A stretch of 36,865 nucleotides of DNA from Desulfocapsa sp. (GCA_030145625.1 JAQYVF010000048.1:1-36865); one strand, 5' to 3'. Positions 25,177-33,416 are shown, counted from the stretch's first letter. Program-made: numbers and translations. The notes: generated from the letters alone by a model not told the origin.

Positions 25177-25692
25177 TTATTTGGAGAATAAAGAACCCAG
25201 TGAACGGAATGTTCCGGTAAATTTGGCAAGGCTCTGGGCTGAGATACCCAGTAATGTCTGGGAATTTTGGTCTGCACCCTGCTCAAGAAGGTATTTCACC
25301 ACCTCTCGGTGGCCGAACATGGCAGCAAACATGAGTGGCGTCTTGCCGCCACCGTTATCGGCGTTGATGTCTGCCCCGGCATGAAGCAGCAGGGAAACTA
25401 ATGGCATATTGCCCTTGAAGGCTACGCCCCCCAAAGGGGTCTGGCCATGATCGTTGCGGCGATCGACATCGGCCCCGTGTTTGAGGAGCATGGAGGCGGT
25501 TTCTTCCTGGCCGTTATAGGAGGCCAGCATGAGGAGGGAATTGCCTTTGGAGTCGCAGAGGTTTATCGGCAGGCCGGCGATAAGCATTTTCTCAAGCTCG
25601 GCCGTATCACCACTCCTGGCCATATCCACAGCCATGAGCTGGAGCTCGGCGTAACGTTTTTCTTCCTCTTCAGTGAGGGACTGGGTAGCCAT
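25177..25692 (-). CDS. Ankyrin-repeat protein linked to catalase
   Basis: A 171-residue soluble protein of about four ankyrin repeats. Clear repeat cores are GNSLLMLASYNGQEETASML with HGADVDRRNDHGQTPL, GNMPLVSLLLHAGADINADN and KTPLMFAAMFGHREVVKYLL with QGADQNSQT. ATG 25692 (MATQSLTEEEEKRYAEL) is chosen; the upstream extension lacks homology-like sequence and overlaps the spacer. It lies 101 nt after the catalase gene. The catalase-ankyrin pairing is known from Pseudomonas (KatB-AnkB) and Campylobacter, where the ankyrin protein supports catalase activity or haem loading. A similar helper role is inferred here. Confidence 0.88.
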   Translation of the reverse strand: MATQSLTEEEEKRYAELQLMAVDMARSGDTAELEKMLIAGLPINLCDSKGNSLLMLASYNGQEETASMLLKHGADVDRRNDHGQTPLGGVAFKGNMPLVSLLLHAGADINADNGGGKTPLMFAAMFGHREVVKYLLEQGADQNSQTLLGISAQSLAKFTGTFRSLGSLFSK

Positions 25693-25793
25693 GTCGCGTA
25701 TTGGAAATAAGTTGGAATTGTTTGTGAAATTGTGGCAAGTCCGTTCGTTAGTACGGACTTGCCACCGTGGCATTTTACCTTTAATTATCTGCG

Positions 25794-27239
25794 CTATCCC
25801 TTCCAGTCAACGCCAAGAGCAGTAGCAACACCGGCAGCATAGGTGGGGTCTGCCTTATGGAAGTGTCCCAGCTGGCGCTGGACGATATCGGCGGGTACAC
25901 CGTCCATGGCTGCAGCCAGGTTATTAAAGAGTTGACTCTTCTGGTTATCACTCATCAGGCGAAAGAGGTCTCCTGGCTGAGTATAATCATCGTTACCCTC
26001 GCGATGGTTGTACCGGTCGGCATCTCCGGAAATTTTTAAGGGTGGTTCACGGAAGCTCTCGTCCTGAGCCGGGCCGTCAAAGCTGTTGGGCTCATAATAG
26101 GTATCTGGGCCTCCAGGGGCGTCGAGACGCATGGACCCGTCCATATGGTAAGTGTTAACGGGGCTGAGTGGTTTATTGATGGGAAGCATCTCATAATGGG
26201 TTCCTACCCGGTAGCGATGGGCGTCGGCATAGGAAAATATTCTGGCCTGCAGCATCTTGTCAGGCGACCAGCTGATGCCGGGCACGATATTGGAGGGGCT
26301 GAATGATGCCTGTTCCACTTCGGCAAAATAGTTTTCCGGGTTGCGGTTGAGCTCAAGGACACCGACATCAAGGCAGGGATAATCCTTGTGGGGCCAGACC
26401 TTGGTGAGATCAAAGGGATTGAGATGGTATTTTTCAGCTTCCATCTCCGGCATGATCTGGACCTGGACATTCCATTTGGGAAAGTCGCCTCGCTCAATGG
26501 ATTCAAAGAGATCACGTTGGTGGCTCTCACGGTCCTTGGCGATGATTGCCTCCCCTTCGCTGTTGGTCAGGCACTCAATGCCCTGTTGGGTTTTGAAATG
26601 GAATTTGACCCAGAAGCGCTCCCCAGCATCATTGATGAAACTGTAGGTATGGGAACCGTAGCCGTTTACATGACGGTAGCTCCTGGGGAGGCCACGGTCG
26701 GAAAAAAGAGTGGTGACCTGATGCAGGCTCTCCGGCGACAGTGACCAGAAATCCCACATGGCAGTATTACTGCGCAGGTTTGATTTTGGGTGGCGCTTTT
26801 GGGTGTGGATAAAGTCGGGGAATTTGAGAGGGTCACGGATAAAAAAGACCGGTGTGTTGTTGCCCACCAGATCAAAATTACCCTGTTCGGTGTAGAATTT
26901 CAGGGCAAATCCGCGCACATCACGCTCGGCATCGGCGGCACCGCGTTCTCCGGCCACTGTGGAAAAGCGCAGGAAGACCGGGGTCTCTTTGCCAATATCG
27001 GAAAAGAGTTTGGCTTTGGTGTATTGGCTCAGGTCGTGGGTGATACGCAAGGTGCCGTGGGCGCCGGAACCTTTGGCATGGACGACTCGTTCCGGGACAC
27101 GCTCTCTATTTTGGTGAGCCAGTTTTTCGAGAAGCTGATAGTCCTGCATAAGAACCGGTCCGCGGGCACCTGCAGTGAGAGAATTCTGGTTGTCGGCAAT
27201 CGGGTTGCCCCCTGTCGTGGTCATTGATTTGGAACTCAT
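25794..27239 (-). CDS. katA: Monofunctional haem catalase
   Basis: A 481-residue small-subunit (clade 3-like) catalase that dismutates hydrogen peroxide. The distal His lies in [13 protein letters not shown], the distal Asn in [20 protein letters not shown], and the proximal haem-ligand Tyr in [15 protein letters not shown]. The C-terminal helical region ends [22 protein letters not shown] 27239 is preceded by a perfect AGGAGG at 5-nt spacing; a longer frame upstream is not supported. No signal peptide, so cytoplasmic. It heads the catalase-ankyrin-rubrerythrin run, and a 7-1-7 palindrome 126 bp upstream is a plausible PerR operator. The symbol is by family resemblance. Confidence 0.97.
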   Translation of the reverse strand: MSSKSMTTTGGNPIADNQNSLTAGARGPVLMQDYQLLEKLAHQNRERVPERVVHAKGSGAHGTLRITHDLSQYTKAKLFSDIGKETPVFLRFSTVAGERGAADAERDVRGFALKFYTEQGNFDLVGNNTPVFFIRDPLKFPDFIHTQKRHPKSNLRSNTAMWDFWSLSPESLHQVTTLFSDRGLPRSYRHVNGYGSHTYSFINDAGERFWVKFHFKTQQGIECLTNSEGEAIIAKDRESHQRDLFESIERGDFPKWNVQVQIMPEMEAEKYHLNPFDLTKVWPHKDYPCLDVGVLELNRNPENYFAEVEQASFSPSNIVPGISWSPDKMLQARIFSYADAHRYRVGTHYEMLPINKPLSPVNTYHMDGSMRLDAPGGPDTYYEPNSFDGPAQDESFREPPLKISGDADRYNHREGNDDYTQPGDLFRLMSDNQKSQLFNNLAAAMDGVPADIVQRQLGHFHKADPTYAAGVATALGVDWKG

Positions 27240-27364
27240 TACAACCTCCTTTGTTTCAGTGAGTAGTGATTGGTTCTTCTTGTCTTGGCCCTGACAGGGT
27301 CGGCTGTAACTGCGCACAGGCCCTGTGTTTTTGGAATAAATATTGTTTGGTAATATATATGTAC

Positions 27365-27379
27365 TAAGAAACTTTCTTA
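27365..27379 (-). promoter_or_regulatory. Candidate PerR/Fur box upstream of catalase
   Basis: TAAGAAA-C-TTTCTTA is a perfect 7-1-7 inverted repeat, the geometry of PerR and Fur boxes. It lies between the PerR-like gene's stop and the catalase start. A TATATT-like -10 (27352-27357 on the minus strand) lies 17 bp downstream of its edge, so the box would cover the -35 region. Binding is inferred. Confidence 0.55.
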
Positions 27380-27410
27380 CGCGAAAGTCAAAAAAAATGG
27401 TCAGTAGGGT

Positions 27411-27863
27411 TTAATTCTTGGCAGAACAATTATTGCATATTCCCTCAAGAATGGCATTCCTTTTTGATACTTTTCCCCATTCGCCCAGCACTGCAGGTAC
27501 CGGAGTTTCATCAAAAGAGTCCCATGTGAAATCTGTGATAGCCCCACATGTACTACAGACGGCATGATGATGACAGACCATTTTCGCCTCGAATCGGGCC
27601 TGGCTTTCAATGGTCTGTACTCGGGTAATAAGGCCATGTTTTTCCAGAGTGGCCAGCGTCCTGTATACCGTATCAAGAGAGATGGTATGCAGCCTCTCCA
27701 AGATACGCTTGTAGAGCATCTCGGCAGAAGGGTGGTCTGCGGCCTGAACCAGTTCTCGATAGACCTCAAGACGTTGGTGTGTCACTTTCAGATCTGCCGT
27801 CCGGCATGCCTTTTCAAATTCCGTCATCCTTTGTGACAGGGTATGTTGCATTGCATTTTTCAT
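27411..27863 (-). CDS. Fur-family peroxide regulator (PerR-like)
   Basis: A 150-residue Fur-superfamily repressor. The winged helix (about 24-85) contains TISLDTVYRTLATLEKHGLI. The regulatory-metal region has H44, E92 at the place of the PerR Asp85, the HHH cluster 98-100 and D111. The structural zinc site is made of two CxxC pairs, C103-C106 (CSTCG) and C143-C146 (CNNC). Neighbourhood (catalase, rubrerythrin) argues for peroxide sensing over iron or zinc sensing. Oxidation chemistry cannot be read from sequence; the Asp-to-Glu change at a metal ligand is worth noting. No clear Shine-Dalgarno is seen for ATG 27863, and a second in-frame Met lies at codon 5. Confidence 0.88.
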   Translation of the reverse strand: MKNAMQHTLSQRMTEFEKACRTADLKVTHQRLEVYRELVQAADHPSAEMLYKRILERLHTISLDTVYRTLATLEKHGLITRVQTIESQARFEAKMVCHHHAVCSTCGAITDFTWDSFDETPVPAVLGEWGKVSKRNAILEGICNNCSAKN

Positions 27864-27869
27864 ATGTTT

Positions 27870-27898
27870 GTGTGTGATAATAGTTATTGTTCACACAC
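27870..27898 (-). promoter_or_regulatory. Inverted repeat upstream of the PerR-like gene
   Basis: GTGTGTGA (27870-27877) and TCACACAC (27891-27898) are perfect 8-bp arms around a 13-nt AT-rich spacer, 7 bp before the regulator's start codon. It could be an operator or a leader hairpin that limits translation. The rest of 27864-28288 holds a 20-bp palindrome at 28044 and no recognisable gene. Confidence 0.45.
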
Positions 27899-28043
27899 TA
27901 GGAGATTTTTTTGGGGATGTCAATTATAATTTTCTTTTTTTTTAGATGTTCAAGTATCCTTTCTGTGGTCGCTATTGTTACGACTTGCTGGTGTGTCAGT
28001 AATTGAGGAGAGTGGTAGATAGACTTCTTTCTTCTGCGAATGG

Positions 28044-28063
28044 TTTTCATTGTACAATGAAAA
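28044..28063. promoter_or_regulatory. Perfect 20-bp palindrome
   Basis: TTTTCATTGTACAATGAAAA is perfectly self-complementary with no spacer. It lies mid-way in the 425-bp divergent gap between the PerR-like gene and the SGNH-hydrolase operon. A dimeric repressor or activator site is likely; which regulator is unknown. Confidence 0.5.
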
Positions 28064-28288
28064 ATTACGGGGTATTTTTAAAACTCTAATTTTTAGATTC
28101 AGGTCCAGGCCAATAAGAAATTGTTTGTAGTCTATGTCGTTGGTATTGTGGTAGTAATGTCGTGGTGTATGGGCGGTAATAACTTTGTGGCAAGGAAATA
28201 AATGCGAAATAGCAAGGTGCTACCTGGATTGCTTCTTGTCTCGCTGAGTTTGAATGGCAAGCAAAATTCTTTTTGAGTTACATTAAAA

Positions 28289-28954
28289 ATGCATAGAAAA
28301 ATTTTTGCCATAGGCGACAGCCACTCCAGGCGCTGTTTTGAAAATAATGACTGGATTGCAGATTCCCGAGTCTTGGTCGGCTATAACAAACTGGATGGAA
28401 AGACAGCGTATAATCTGGAACGGCATGAGAAAAAACTGCTGCAGATTTTAGAGCCTTTACGAGAAAAGGAACTGATCTTCTGCTTTGGTGAAGTGGATAT
28501 TCGTATTCATATTAAATACAAGCAGCAGCAGTCAGGCATATCTGTGGAACAACTCATCGACAAGACTGCTGCCCGCTATATCTCATATGTCAGCAGGCTA
28601 CGGCAGCAGGGATACAGGGTACATGTGTTTAATGTGGTGCCCACCGGAGACTATCAGGGAGCCGAGGCCATGAAATGGAAAAAGGGGCTTTCCTATCCCT
28701 TTACTGCAAGCTATGAGGAACGCACTGACTATACCCTGAAGCTGAATCAGTGCTATCGGAGCTACTGCCGTGAGTTGCAGATTCCTTTTATCGATATTTA
28801 TCAGTATTTGGTTGATGAACGGGGGCAGCGAAGACAGGAACTGGTTTTTGATTTCGCTCACCTCAATAATCAGTGTGCCGACCTGACCCTTCAACACCAT
28901 CACTTTCCTTTGGTCAGTTCTGTACAGAACGATGGCGAGGCATTGAATGTTTGA
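28289..28954 (+). CDS. SGNH/GDSL-type hydrolase
   Basis: A 221-residue protein with SGNH-hydrolase motifs. Block I is FAIGDSHSRRCF with the likely nucleophile S11. FCFGEVDIRIHI (about 64-75) is in the block III position, in the GEVD-R form seen in a subgroup of these proteins instead of GxND. D188 with H191 (FDFAHLN) forms the block V pair. No signal peptide, so cytoplasmic. Members hydrolyse esters or remove acyl groups from lipids and glycans; the substrate is unknown. The start has only a weak ribosome site. It overlaps the following aminotransferase gene by 8 nt, forming a three-gene cassette. Confidence 0.75.
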   Translation: MHRKIFAIGDSHSRRCFENNDWIADSRVLVGYNKLDGKTAYNLERHEKKLLQILEPLREKELIFCFGEVDIRIHIKYKQQQSGISVEQLIDKTAARYISYVSRLRQQGYRVHVFNVVPTGDYQGAEAMKWKKGLSYPFTASYEERTDYTLKLNQCYRSYCRELQIPFIDIYQYLVDERGQRRQELVFDFAHLNNQCADLTLQHHHFPLVSSVQNDGEALNV

Positions 28955-30113
28955 CAAGAGTGAGAGTCTTTTTCCTGTGAAAAAAAACAGTCTGTTTCTT
29001 GCCCATTGCGCGATCTCTCCCCTGCAACAGCAGGCAAAAGAGGCGGCGCAAGGTTTTCTTGAAGCCATGGCTGCAGGAGGGATCAGTGGCTTACCCCCCT
29101 ATTACAACCTGTTGCCCCAATTTCACAAGAAAGGTGGGAAACTGCTGCAGACTGATCCTAAAAATATCTCCTTTGTCCATAATACGGCAGAGGCCATGTG
29201 TCTTCTTGCCAATGGGTATCCCTTTCAAGCCGGAGATGAGGTCGTCAGCTATATTCATGAGTTTCCAAGCAATCATTATCCCTGGCGTTTGCAGGAAAAA
29301 AGGGGGGTAAAACTGGTGTTGCTGGGGGACTGCGATCCCTTAGGGTCTTTAGGAGATGTAGATGCGCCACGTGGCTGGTCCATGGAGGAGCTGGAGAGCA
29401 GGGTCACATCCCGGACGCGGATAATAGCACTTAGCCATGTTCAGTTTGCCAGCGGCTATGCAGCAGACCTCAGGGCGTTGGGTACGTTTTGCAGAGAGCG
29501 GAGTATTGACCTGATTATCGATGGGGCACAGAGCCTGGGCTGTCTGCCCCTGTATCCCGAAGAGTATCATGTGGGAGCTGTGGCGGCATCGGGATGGAAA
29601 TGGCTGATGGGGCCCTTTGGTGCGGGTATCCTCTATACCAGCCCGGCTCTCAGGGGAAAAGTCGAACTCACCATGGTTGGCCCTTATTGTATGCAGCAGG
29701 GTCTGGATTATCTTGATCATCGCTGGAACCCATATAAAGATGGCCGCAAGTTTGAATATTCCACCCTTGCCTGGGAGCATGTGGCAGCACTGAATGGTGT
29801 GCTGGACTCCACATTTCTTCGCTATTCCATGGAGGACATTCGAGATGAGGTCTTTCGCCTTCAGGATTTGTTTTTAGAACACTTGGATCAGAAGCTGTTT
29901 CGAGTGCTGCTTTATCCGAAGGAGCATCGATCCGGGATCCTCACTCTGCTGTCACGCGGCAATAGTGAAGAGCTGGTGGAAAGGGTTGGAAAACAGGGGT
30001 TGGTGTTGACGGCCCGATCAGATTATATACGAATTGCTCCGCATTTTTATCTGAGTGATAATGATATGAAAGGGGCGGCAGAACTTTTAAACAGGGAGGC
30101 AGGAAGTAGATGA
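28947..30113 (+). CDS. Class V aminotransferase / cysteine desulfurase-like enzyme
   Basis: A 388-residue PLP-dependent fold-type I enzyme of aminotransferase class V. The cofactor residues are readable: H78/N79/T80 near the phosphate site (SFVHNTAEAM), H164 in ALSHVQFASG, D192 and Q195 in IIDGAQSLGCLPL, and the Schiff-base lysine K218 in SGWKWLMGPFGAG. The mobile Cys loop of true cysteine desulfurases is not obvious. The family covers aminotransferases, desulfurases, kynureninase-like and isopenicillin-epimerase-like enzymes, so the reaction is open. It is translationally coupled to both neighbours (8-nt overlap before, ATGA after), implying a joint pathway with the SGNH hydrolase and the dehydrogenase. 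Confidence 0.85.
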   Translation: MFDKSESLFPVKKNSLFLAHCAISPLQQQAKEAAQGFLEAMAAGGISGLPPYYNLLPQFHKKGGKLLQTDPKNISFVHNTAEAMCLLANGYPFQAGDEVVSYIHEFPSNHYPWRLQEKRGVKLVLLGDCDPLGSLGDVDAPRGWSMEELESRVTSRTRIIALSHVQFASGYAADLRALGTFCRERSIDLIIDGAQSLGCLPLYPEEYHVGAVAASGWKWLMGPFGAGILYTSPALRGKVELTMVGPYCMQQGLDYLDHRWNPYKDGRKFEYSTLAWEHVAALNGVLDSTFLRYSMEDIRDEVFRLQDLFLEHLDQKLFRVLLYPKEHRSGILTLLSRGNSEELVERVGKQGLVLTARSDYIRIAPHFYLSDNDMKGAAELLNREAGSR

Positions 30114-30865
30114 GAAAAACAGCATGTATCACTGGAGCAACCTCAGGGTTTGGCAAGGCATGTGCGGAAATCTTTGCAGAAAAAGGTTGGAATCTGGTAC
30201 TCTCCGGACGGCGTGCAGAACGTTTGCAGGAATTGAAGGAGAATCTTACAGGTGTTGAAGTTCATACCGCTGTTTGCGATGTTCGGGACAAAGTCCAGGT
30301 GCAGGCAATGATAGACGAACTGCCTGAGTCTCATAGTGCAATTGATCTCCTTGTCAATAATGCTGGACTGGCCCTGGGTATGAATCCGGCCCAGGAAGCG
30401 GACCTGGAAGACTGGGAGACCATGGTTGATACAAATATCAAGGGGCTGATGTATATGACTCGAGCTCTATTGCCTGCCATGGTTGCCCGCGGGCAGGGGC
30501 ATGTCGTTAATATGGGTTCTATTGCCGGTTCCTGGCCTTATCCGGGTGGAAACGCATACGGGGGCACCAAGGCCTTTGTGGAGCAGTTTTCCAATAATCT
30601 GCGTGCTGATCTGCACGGCACGGGAGTGCGGGTCTCTAACGTTGAGCCGGGAATGGCGGAGTCTGAATTTTCAGTGGTCCGTTTTCAGGGGGATCAGACA
30701 AAGGCCGATGCAGTGTATGAGGGTACCGAACCGCTAACTCCCAGAGATATTGCAGAGATTGTTTACTGGATCGCCGATCGTCCGTCTCATGTTAATATTA
30801 ACCGGGTGGAAGTTATGCCTGTGTGTCAGAGCTGGAGTCCGTTTGCCATTCATCGGAAAGAATAG
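30110..30865 (+). CDS. Short-chain dehydrogenase (YdfG-like)
   Basis: A 251-residue classical SDR oxidoreductase. The cofactor-binding glycine motif is TGATSGFG (8-15), and an Arg pair follows the second strand (LSGRRAERL), favouring NADP. NNAG is at 83-86, and the catalytic S137, Y150 and K154 lie in GSIAGSWPYPGGNAYGGTK. The overall pattern, including FSVVRFQGDQTKADAVYEG and the ending NRVEVMPVCQSWSPF, is that of the YdfG group, which oxidises serine, allo-threonine and 3-hydroxy acids. Start ATGA overlaps the aminotransferase stop. The pairing with a class V PLP enzyme suggests amino- or hydroxy-acid chemistry, an inference only. No terminator is apparent after it. Confidence 0.9.
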   Translation: MRKTACITGATSGFGKACAEIFAEKGWNLVLSGRRAERLQELKENLTGVEVHTAVCDVRDKVQVQAMIDELPESHSAIDLLVNNAGLALGMNPAQEADLEDWETMVDTNIKGLMYMTRALLPAMVARGQGHVVNMGSIAGSWPYPGGNAYGGTKAFVEQFSNNLRADLHGTGVRVSNVEPGMAESEFSVVRFQGDQTKADAVYEGTEPLTPRDIAEIVYWIADRPSHVNINRVEVMPVCQSWSPFAIHRKE

Positions 30866-31015
30866 AGGGAGGCTGGTTGCAGGGTTGGCAAGAGAATTAA
30901 CGATTCGGAAAGAATTGCAGAAATCTTCACTAATTGCTAGACTGAAACAAGTTGATTACTGAGCATTGTTTAGCCAGATATACAATATTACACCTATATG
31001 ACGAAGGAGGGGGAA

Positions 31016-31858
31016 ATGGGTAGGAAGTGTCTGATAGTTTTCATGCTGGTCTTGCTGCTGCCGGTGGGAGCACTTGCCGGGAATAAGAGTCCCTGGGAGG
31101 TGAAGCTGCCGTTTAAGAGTGCAACCATTCATTATACGATCAGTGGCGTAGAAAATGGTAGTGAAATTAAGTATATTCGTGACTATGGTCGCGAGGTTGC
31201 CACCTACCATACCACAAAGACATCCATGATGGGAATGACCATGGTGAGTGAAACTGTGGATATATACACCCCGGACTGGCAGTACCATTTTGACCTGAAT
31301 GAGAAGACGGGAACCAAGAGTGTAAATCCTCAGAAATATATGATTGAGGAGTACAAGAAGCTCTCGAAGGCTGAACGGAAACAGGTCGAAGAGAATTCAG
31401 AAAAGATGGGAACATCCGTTGCTGATGGGTTTGGCGGAAGTGTCCAGCAAAATGCAGAAAAGATCCTGGGGTACAACTGTGATCGGGCCGAGATGATGGG
31501 TACTGTGTCTTATAGTATTCACGCCAGCGGTATTCCTCTTCGCCTCGAGAGTAATATGATGGGGATGAGCATGAAGATTGAGGCGACCTCAGTGGATGAA
31601 GGAAGGGTGCCCGGCAAATTTTTTCAGATTCCTCAGGGAATTGAGCCGCAATATGATCCACAGTCCGATGCCATGGCCCGTGAGATGGCCAGGCAGACCA
31701 TTGCCATGCTGAAAGATCCGGAAAGTGCCAAGAAAAAGGGCGGAGTACCCAGTATGCAGGGGCCGGGACAGCAGCAGTTGACTCCGGAAGAACAGGAGCA
31801 GATGGAGCAGGCCATGGATATGTTGAAAGGGATGTTCGGCAATCCGAACCAGCAGTAG
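31016..31858 (+). CDS. Exported Met/Gln-rich hypothetical protein
   Basis: A 280-residue exported protein. The start at 31016 is chosen because AAGGAGGGGGA (31004-31014) sits just before it; an upstream in-frame ATG (30998) would place that ribosome site inside the gene. The signal peptide is residues 1-19 (LLLPVGALA-GN). The mature part is beta-rich with Met-rich stretches (TSMMGMTMVSE, SNMMGMSMKIEA) and ends in a Gln/Glu/Met-rich tail (QQQLTPEEQEQMEQAMDML). It resembles DUF4412-type periplasmic proteins, an uncertain assignment. The methionine clusters might bind a soft metal such as copper, but that is speculation. A strong terminator follows. Confidence 0.7.
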   Translation: MGRKCLIVFMLVLLLPVGALAGNKSPWEVKLPFKSATIHYTISGVENGSEIKYIRDYGREVATYHTTKTSMMGMTMVSETVDIYTPDWQYHFDLNEKTGTKSVNPQKYMIEEYKKLSKAERKQVEENSEKMGTSVADGFGGSVQQNAEKILGYNCDRAEMMGTVSYSIHASGIPLRLESNMMGMSMKIEATSVDEGRVPGKFFQIPQGIEPQYDPQSDAMAREMARQTIAMLKDPESAKKKGGVPSMQGPGQQQLTPEEQEQMEQAMDMLKGMFGNPNQQ

Positions 31859-31876
31859 GCTAGCACACTCGATCAC

Positions 31877-31926
31877 AAAAATGGCCTGGCTGGGAAATGA
31901 ATATCCCATACCAGGCCATTTTTTTT
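31877..31926. terminator. Bidirectional rho-independent terminator
   Basis: AAAAATGGCCTGG (31877-31889) pairs with CCAGGCCATTTTT (31911-31923), with an inner TGGGA/TCCCA stem. A run of T follows to 31926, and there is an A-run on the opposite flank. It ends the plus-strand gene at 31858 and the convergent minus-strand gene at 31962. Confidence 0.92.
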
Positions 31927-31961
31927 GGAAAATAGAGTGGAGAATCTAAGTGGCTGGTGCT

Positions 31962-32429
31962 TTAAAATGTGCTGTCAATTCCTCCAAATGGGCGTCGAGA
32001 TTTCTGGGGGTTCATTGGTGTGTAGATGGTGACCGTGCCGTTTTCTTCTTTAATCGTTGTCCAGTCGGCCCAATTTATTGAGTACCAGAGGCCAAGCTCT
32101 TTTCCTTCGGCAGAATAGATGACGTAGCCGTCGTACTGGTTACGTATTCCCCGAAGATCGGGATCGATTATCCGCATCCAGGAGCAGAGTTGTTTTTGAT
32201 CAAGGGCAATCGGTTTCCATAGTCCCTTTTCAAAGGTAAATTCTTTTTTGACTGCGAGAATGACATTGGGTTGTGCTTCCGGACCGTTATAGTAGTAGTC
32301 ATATCCTGGGAGTACGATACAGGCCTCAAAGTTTGAGGTGATTTCTTTGTTTAGCTTCAGGTTTCCTGTTTTCCCAATCTGACAGGAGGAAAGAAGAAGG
32401 ATAACAGCAAGGAGAAAGAGTGTTTTCAT
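31962..32429 (-). CDS. Small lipoprotein, unknown function
   Basis: A 155-residue lipoprotein with a lipobox LLSSC (Cys16). The mature protein contains ACIVLPGYDYYYNGPEAQP, WKPIALDQKQLCSWMRIIDP and a Trp-rich ELGLWYSINWADWTTI stretch, so it is probably a compact beta-rich domain. I do not recognise the family. ATG 32429 is chosen because it positions the lipobox. The longer frame (to 32492) begins inside repeat copy 6, which contributes the spurious N-terminal codons. No strong ribosome site is seen. It converges with the exported Met-rich protein at a shared terminator. Confidence 0.65.
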   Translation of the reverse strand: MKTLFLLAVILLLSSCQIGKTGNLKLNKEITSNFEACIVLPGYDYYYNGPEAQPNVILAVKKEFTFEKGLWKPIALDQKQLCSWMRIIDPDLRGIRNQYDGYVIYSAEGKELGLWYSINWADWTTIKEENGTVTIYTPMNPQKSRRPFGGIDSTF

Positions 32430-32458
32430 AGTCGCACCATAATAGGGAAGAAAGAATA

Positions 32459-32602
32459 GAGGGTATCTTGAAAAATTAGAATTTTCGTTCAAAATCGAGG
32501 CGTGAGAAAAATTTTACCGCAGGCATATGTTCGATATTCCGAGGATAAAGATTTTCTCATAACGAAGATGTTGGACGAAAAGGCAATTTTGCAAGGTGGC
32601 CT
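32459..32602 (+). repeat. Long hairpin repeat, copy 6, best-preserved
   Basis: The reference copy, about 144 bp. The outer left arm (CTTGAAAAATTAGAATTTTC, GTTCAAAATC) is complementary, with a few mismatches, to the outer right arm (GTTGGACGAAAAGGCAATTT, TGCAAGGTGGCC). Inside, TGAGAAAAATTTTACC pairs with GGATAAAGATTTTCTCA, leaving an apex around CATATGTTCGATATTCC. The whole unit can fold as one long imperfect hairpin. It encodes no protein. It lies between two lipoprotein genes and directly upstream of a promoter. Five more copies occur in the window. Confidence 0.88.
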
Positions 32603-32620
32603 AGAATTAGAAGGGCCTTC

Positions 32621-32649
32621 TTGACACGCTTTCTTCTAAAAGTTATCAT
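32621..32649 (+). promoter_or_regulatory. Strong sigma-70-type promoter for DUF4136 lipoprotein
   Basis: TTGACA (32621-32626), 17-bp spacer, TATCAT (32644-32649; 5 of 6). It lies 19 bp after repeat copy 6 and gives a leader of about 120 nt before the gene at 32780. Confidence 0.65.
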
Positions 32650-32779
32650 TTTTTGTCTTAAAGTCAATTTTGATAGATTGATAATTTTAAAAGGCTTTTT
32701 TTTGAGTATCCCTTGAAAAGTAGAATGTCAGGGTGCCTAAATAGGTAAAGGCCATCAATTTCAGAAAGAGGAGTCTTTC

Positions 32780-33352
32780 ATGAACCGTCCTGTTTTTTTT
32801 GGGCTCGTTGTTGCTCTCTTGTTTCTCAGTTCCGGATGTTCCACTCTCAGTGTGAACACAGACTACAATCCGGCATATGATTTTTCAGCATTGAAGAGCT
32901 ACGCCTGGCTGAATAATGGTCAGATTTCCAGTAGTGATGCCAGGGTCAATAATGCTCTGATTGTTGATAGGGTGCGAAAGGCCGTAGAGCAGACCCTCGC
33001 TACCAGAGGATATGTGAAAACGGATAGTGCTTCAGCTGATTTCATAGTGAGTTGGCTTGGGGCCATTGATAAAAAATTACAGGTGGACACCATTGACCAT
33101 TTTTACAGCCCTTACGGATACGGTTCTCTCTATCGTGCTCCGGCCTTGGGTGGTTCGATGCCTACGGTCAGAACCTATGAGTACGAGGTTGGAACCTTAA
33201 TTATTGATATTCTGGATCCGGATCAGCATAAATTGATCTGGCGCGGAACCGGTGAAGATCGTCTCAAGGGGAATAAAAAACCGGAAGAGGTCACCAAGGG
33301 GATTGATGAGGCAGTGGCGGCGATTATGAAAGATTTTCCTCCTGCACAATAA
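32780..33352 (+). CDS. DUF4136-family lipoprotein
   Basis: A 190-residue lipoprotein with lipobox LSSGC (Cys20). The mature domain matches the DUF4136 layout: a start of the NTDYNPAYDFSALKSYAWL type, a helix with RVRKAVEQTLATRGYVKT, then SADFIVSWLGAIDKKLQVDT, and a late VGTLIIDILDPDQHKLIWRG strand-turn. Such proteins are anchored in the envelope and have no established activity. GAAAGAGGAG precedes ATG 32780. The promoter at 32621 should drive it alone; the next gene has its own structured leader 65 bp further on. A family name is the most that can be supported. Confidence 0.85.
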   Translation: MNRPVFFGLVVALLFLSSGCSTLSVNTDYNPAYDFSALKSYAWLNNGQISSSDARVNNALIVDRVRKAVEQTLATRGYVKTDSASADFIVSWLGAIDKKLQVDTIDHFYSPYGYGSLYRAPALGGSMPTVRTYEYEVGTLIIDILDPDQHKLIWRGTGEDRLKGNKKPEEVTKGIDEAVAAIMKDFPPAQ

Positions 33353-33416
33353 ATTGGCAGTTTGTAAAAGAAATCAGCCGAAATTTCCAATTATATAAGG
33401 ATGTTTTTGTTTTCTG

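Noticed and set aside
30750-30962. 70-codon frame overlapping the end of the dehydrogenase gene
   Set aside because: Out of frame with the SDR, most of it lies inside that gene, and no ribosome site is present. 30866-31015 is an ordinary spacer.
32430-32492. N-terminal extension of the small lipoprotein
   Set aside because: It is encoded by the edge of repeat copy 6 and would bury the lipobox; ATG 32429 gives a proper lipoprotein signal.
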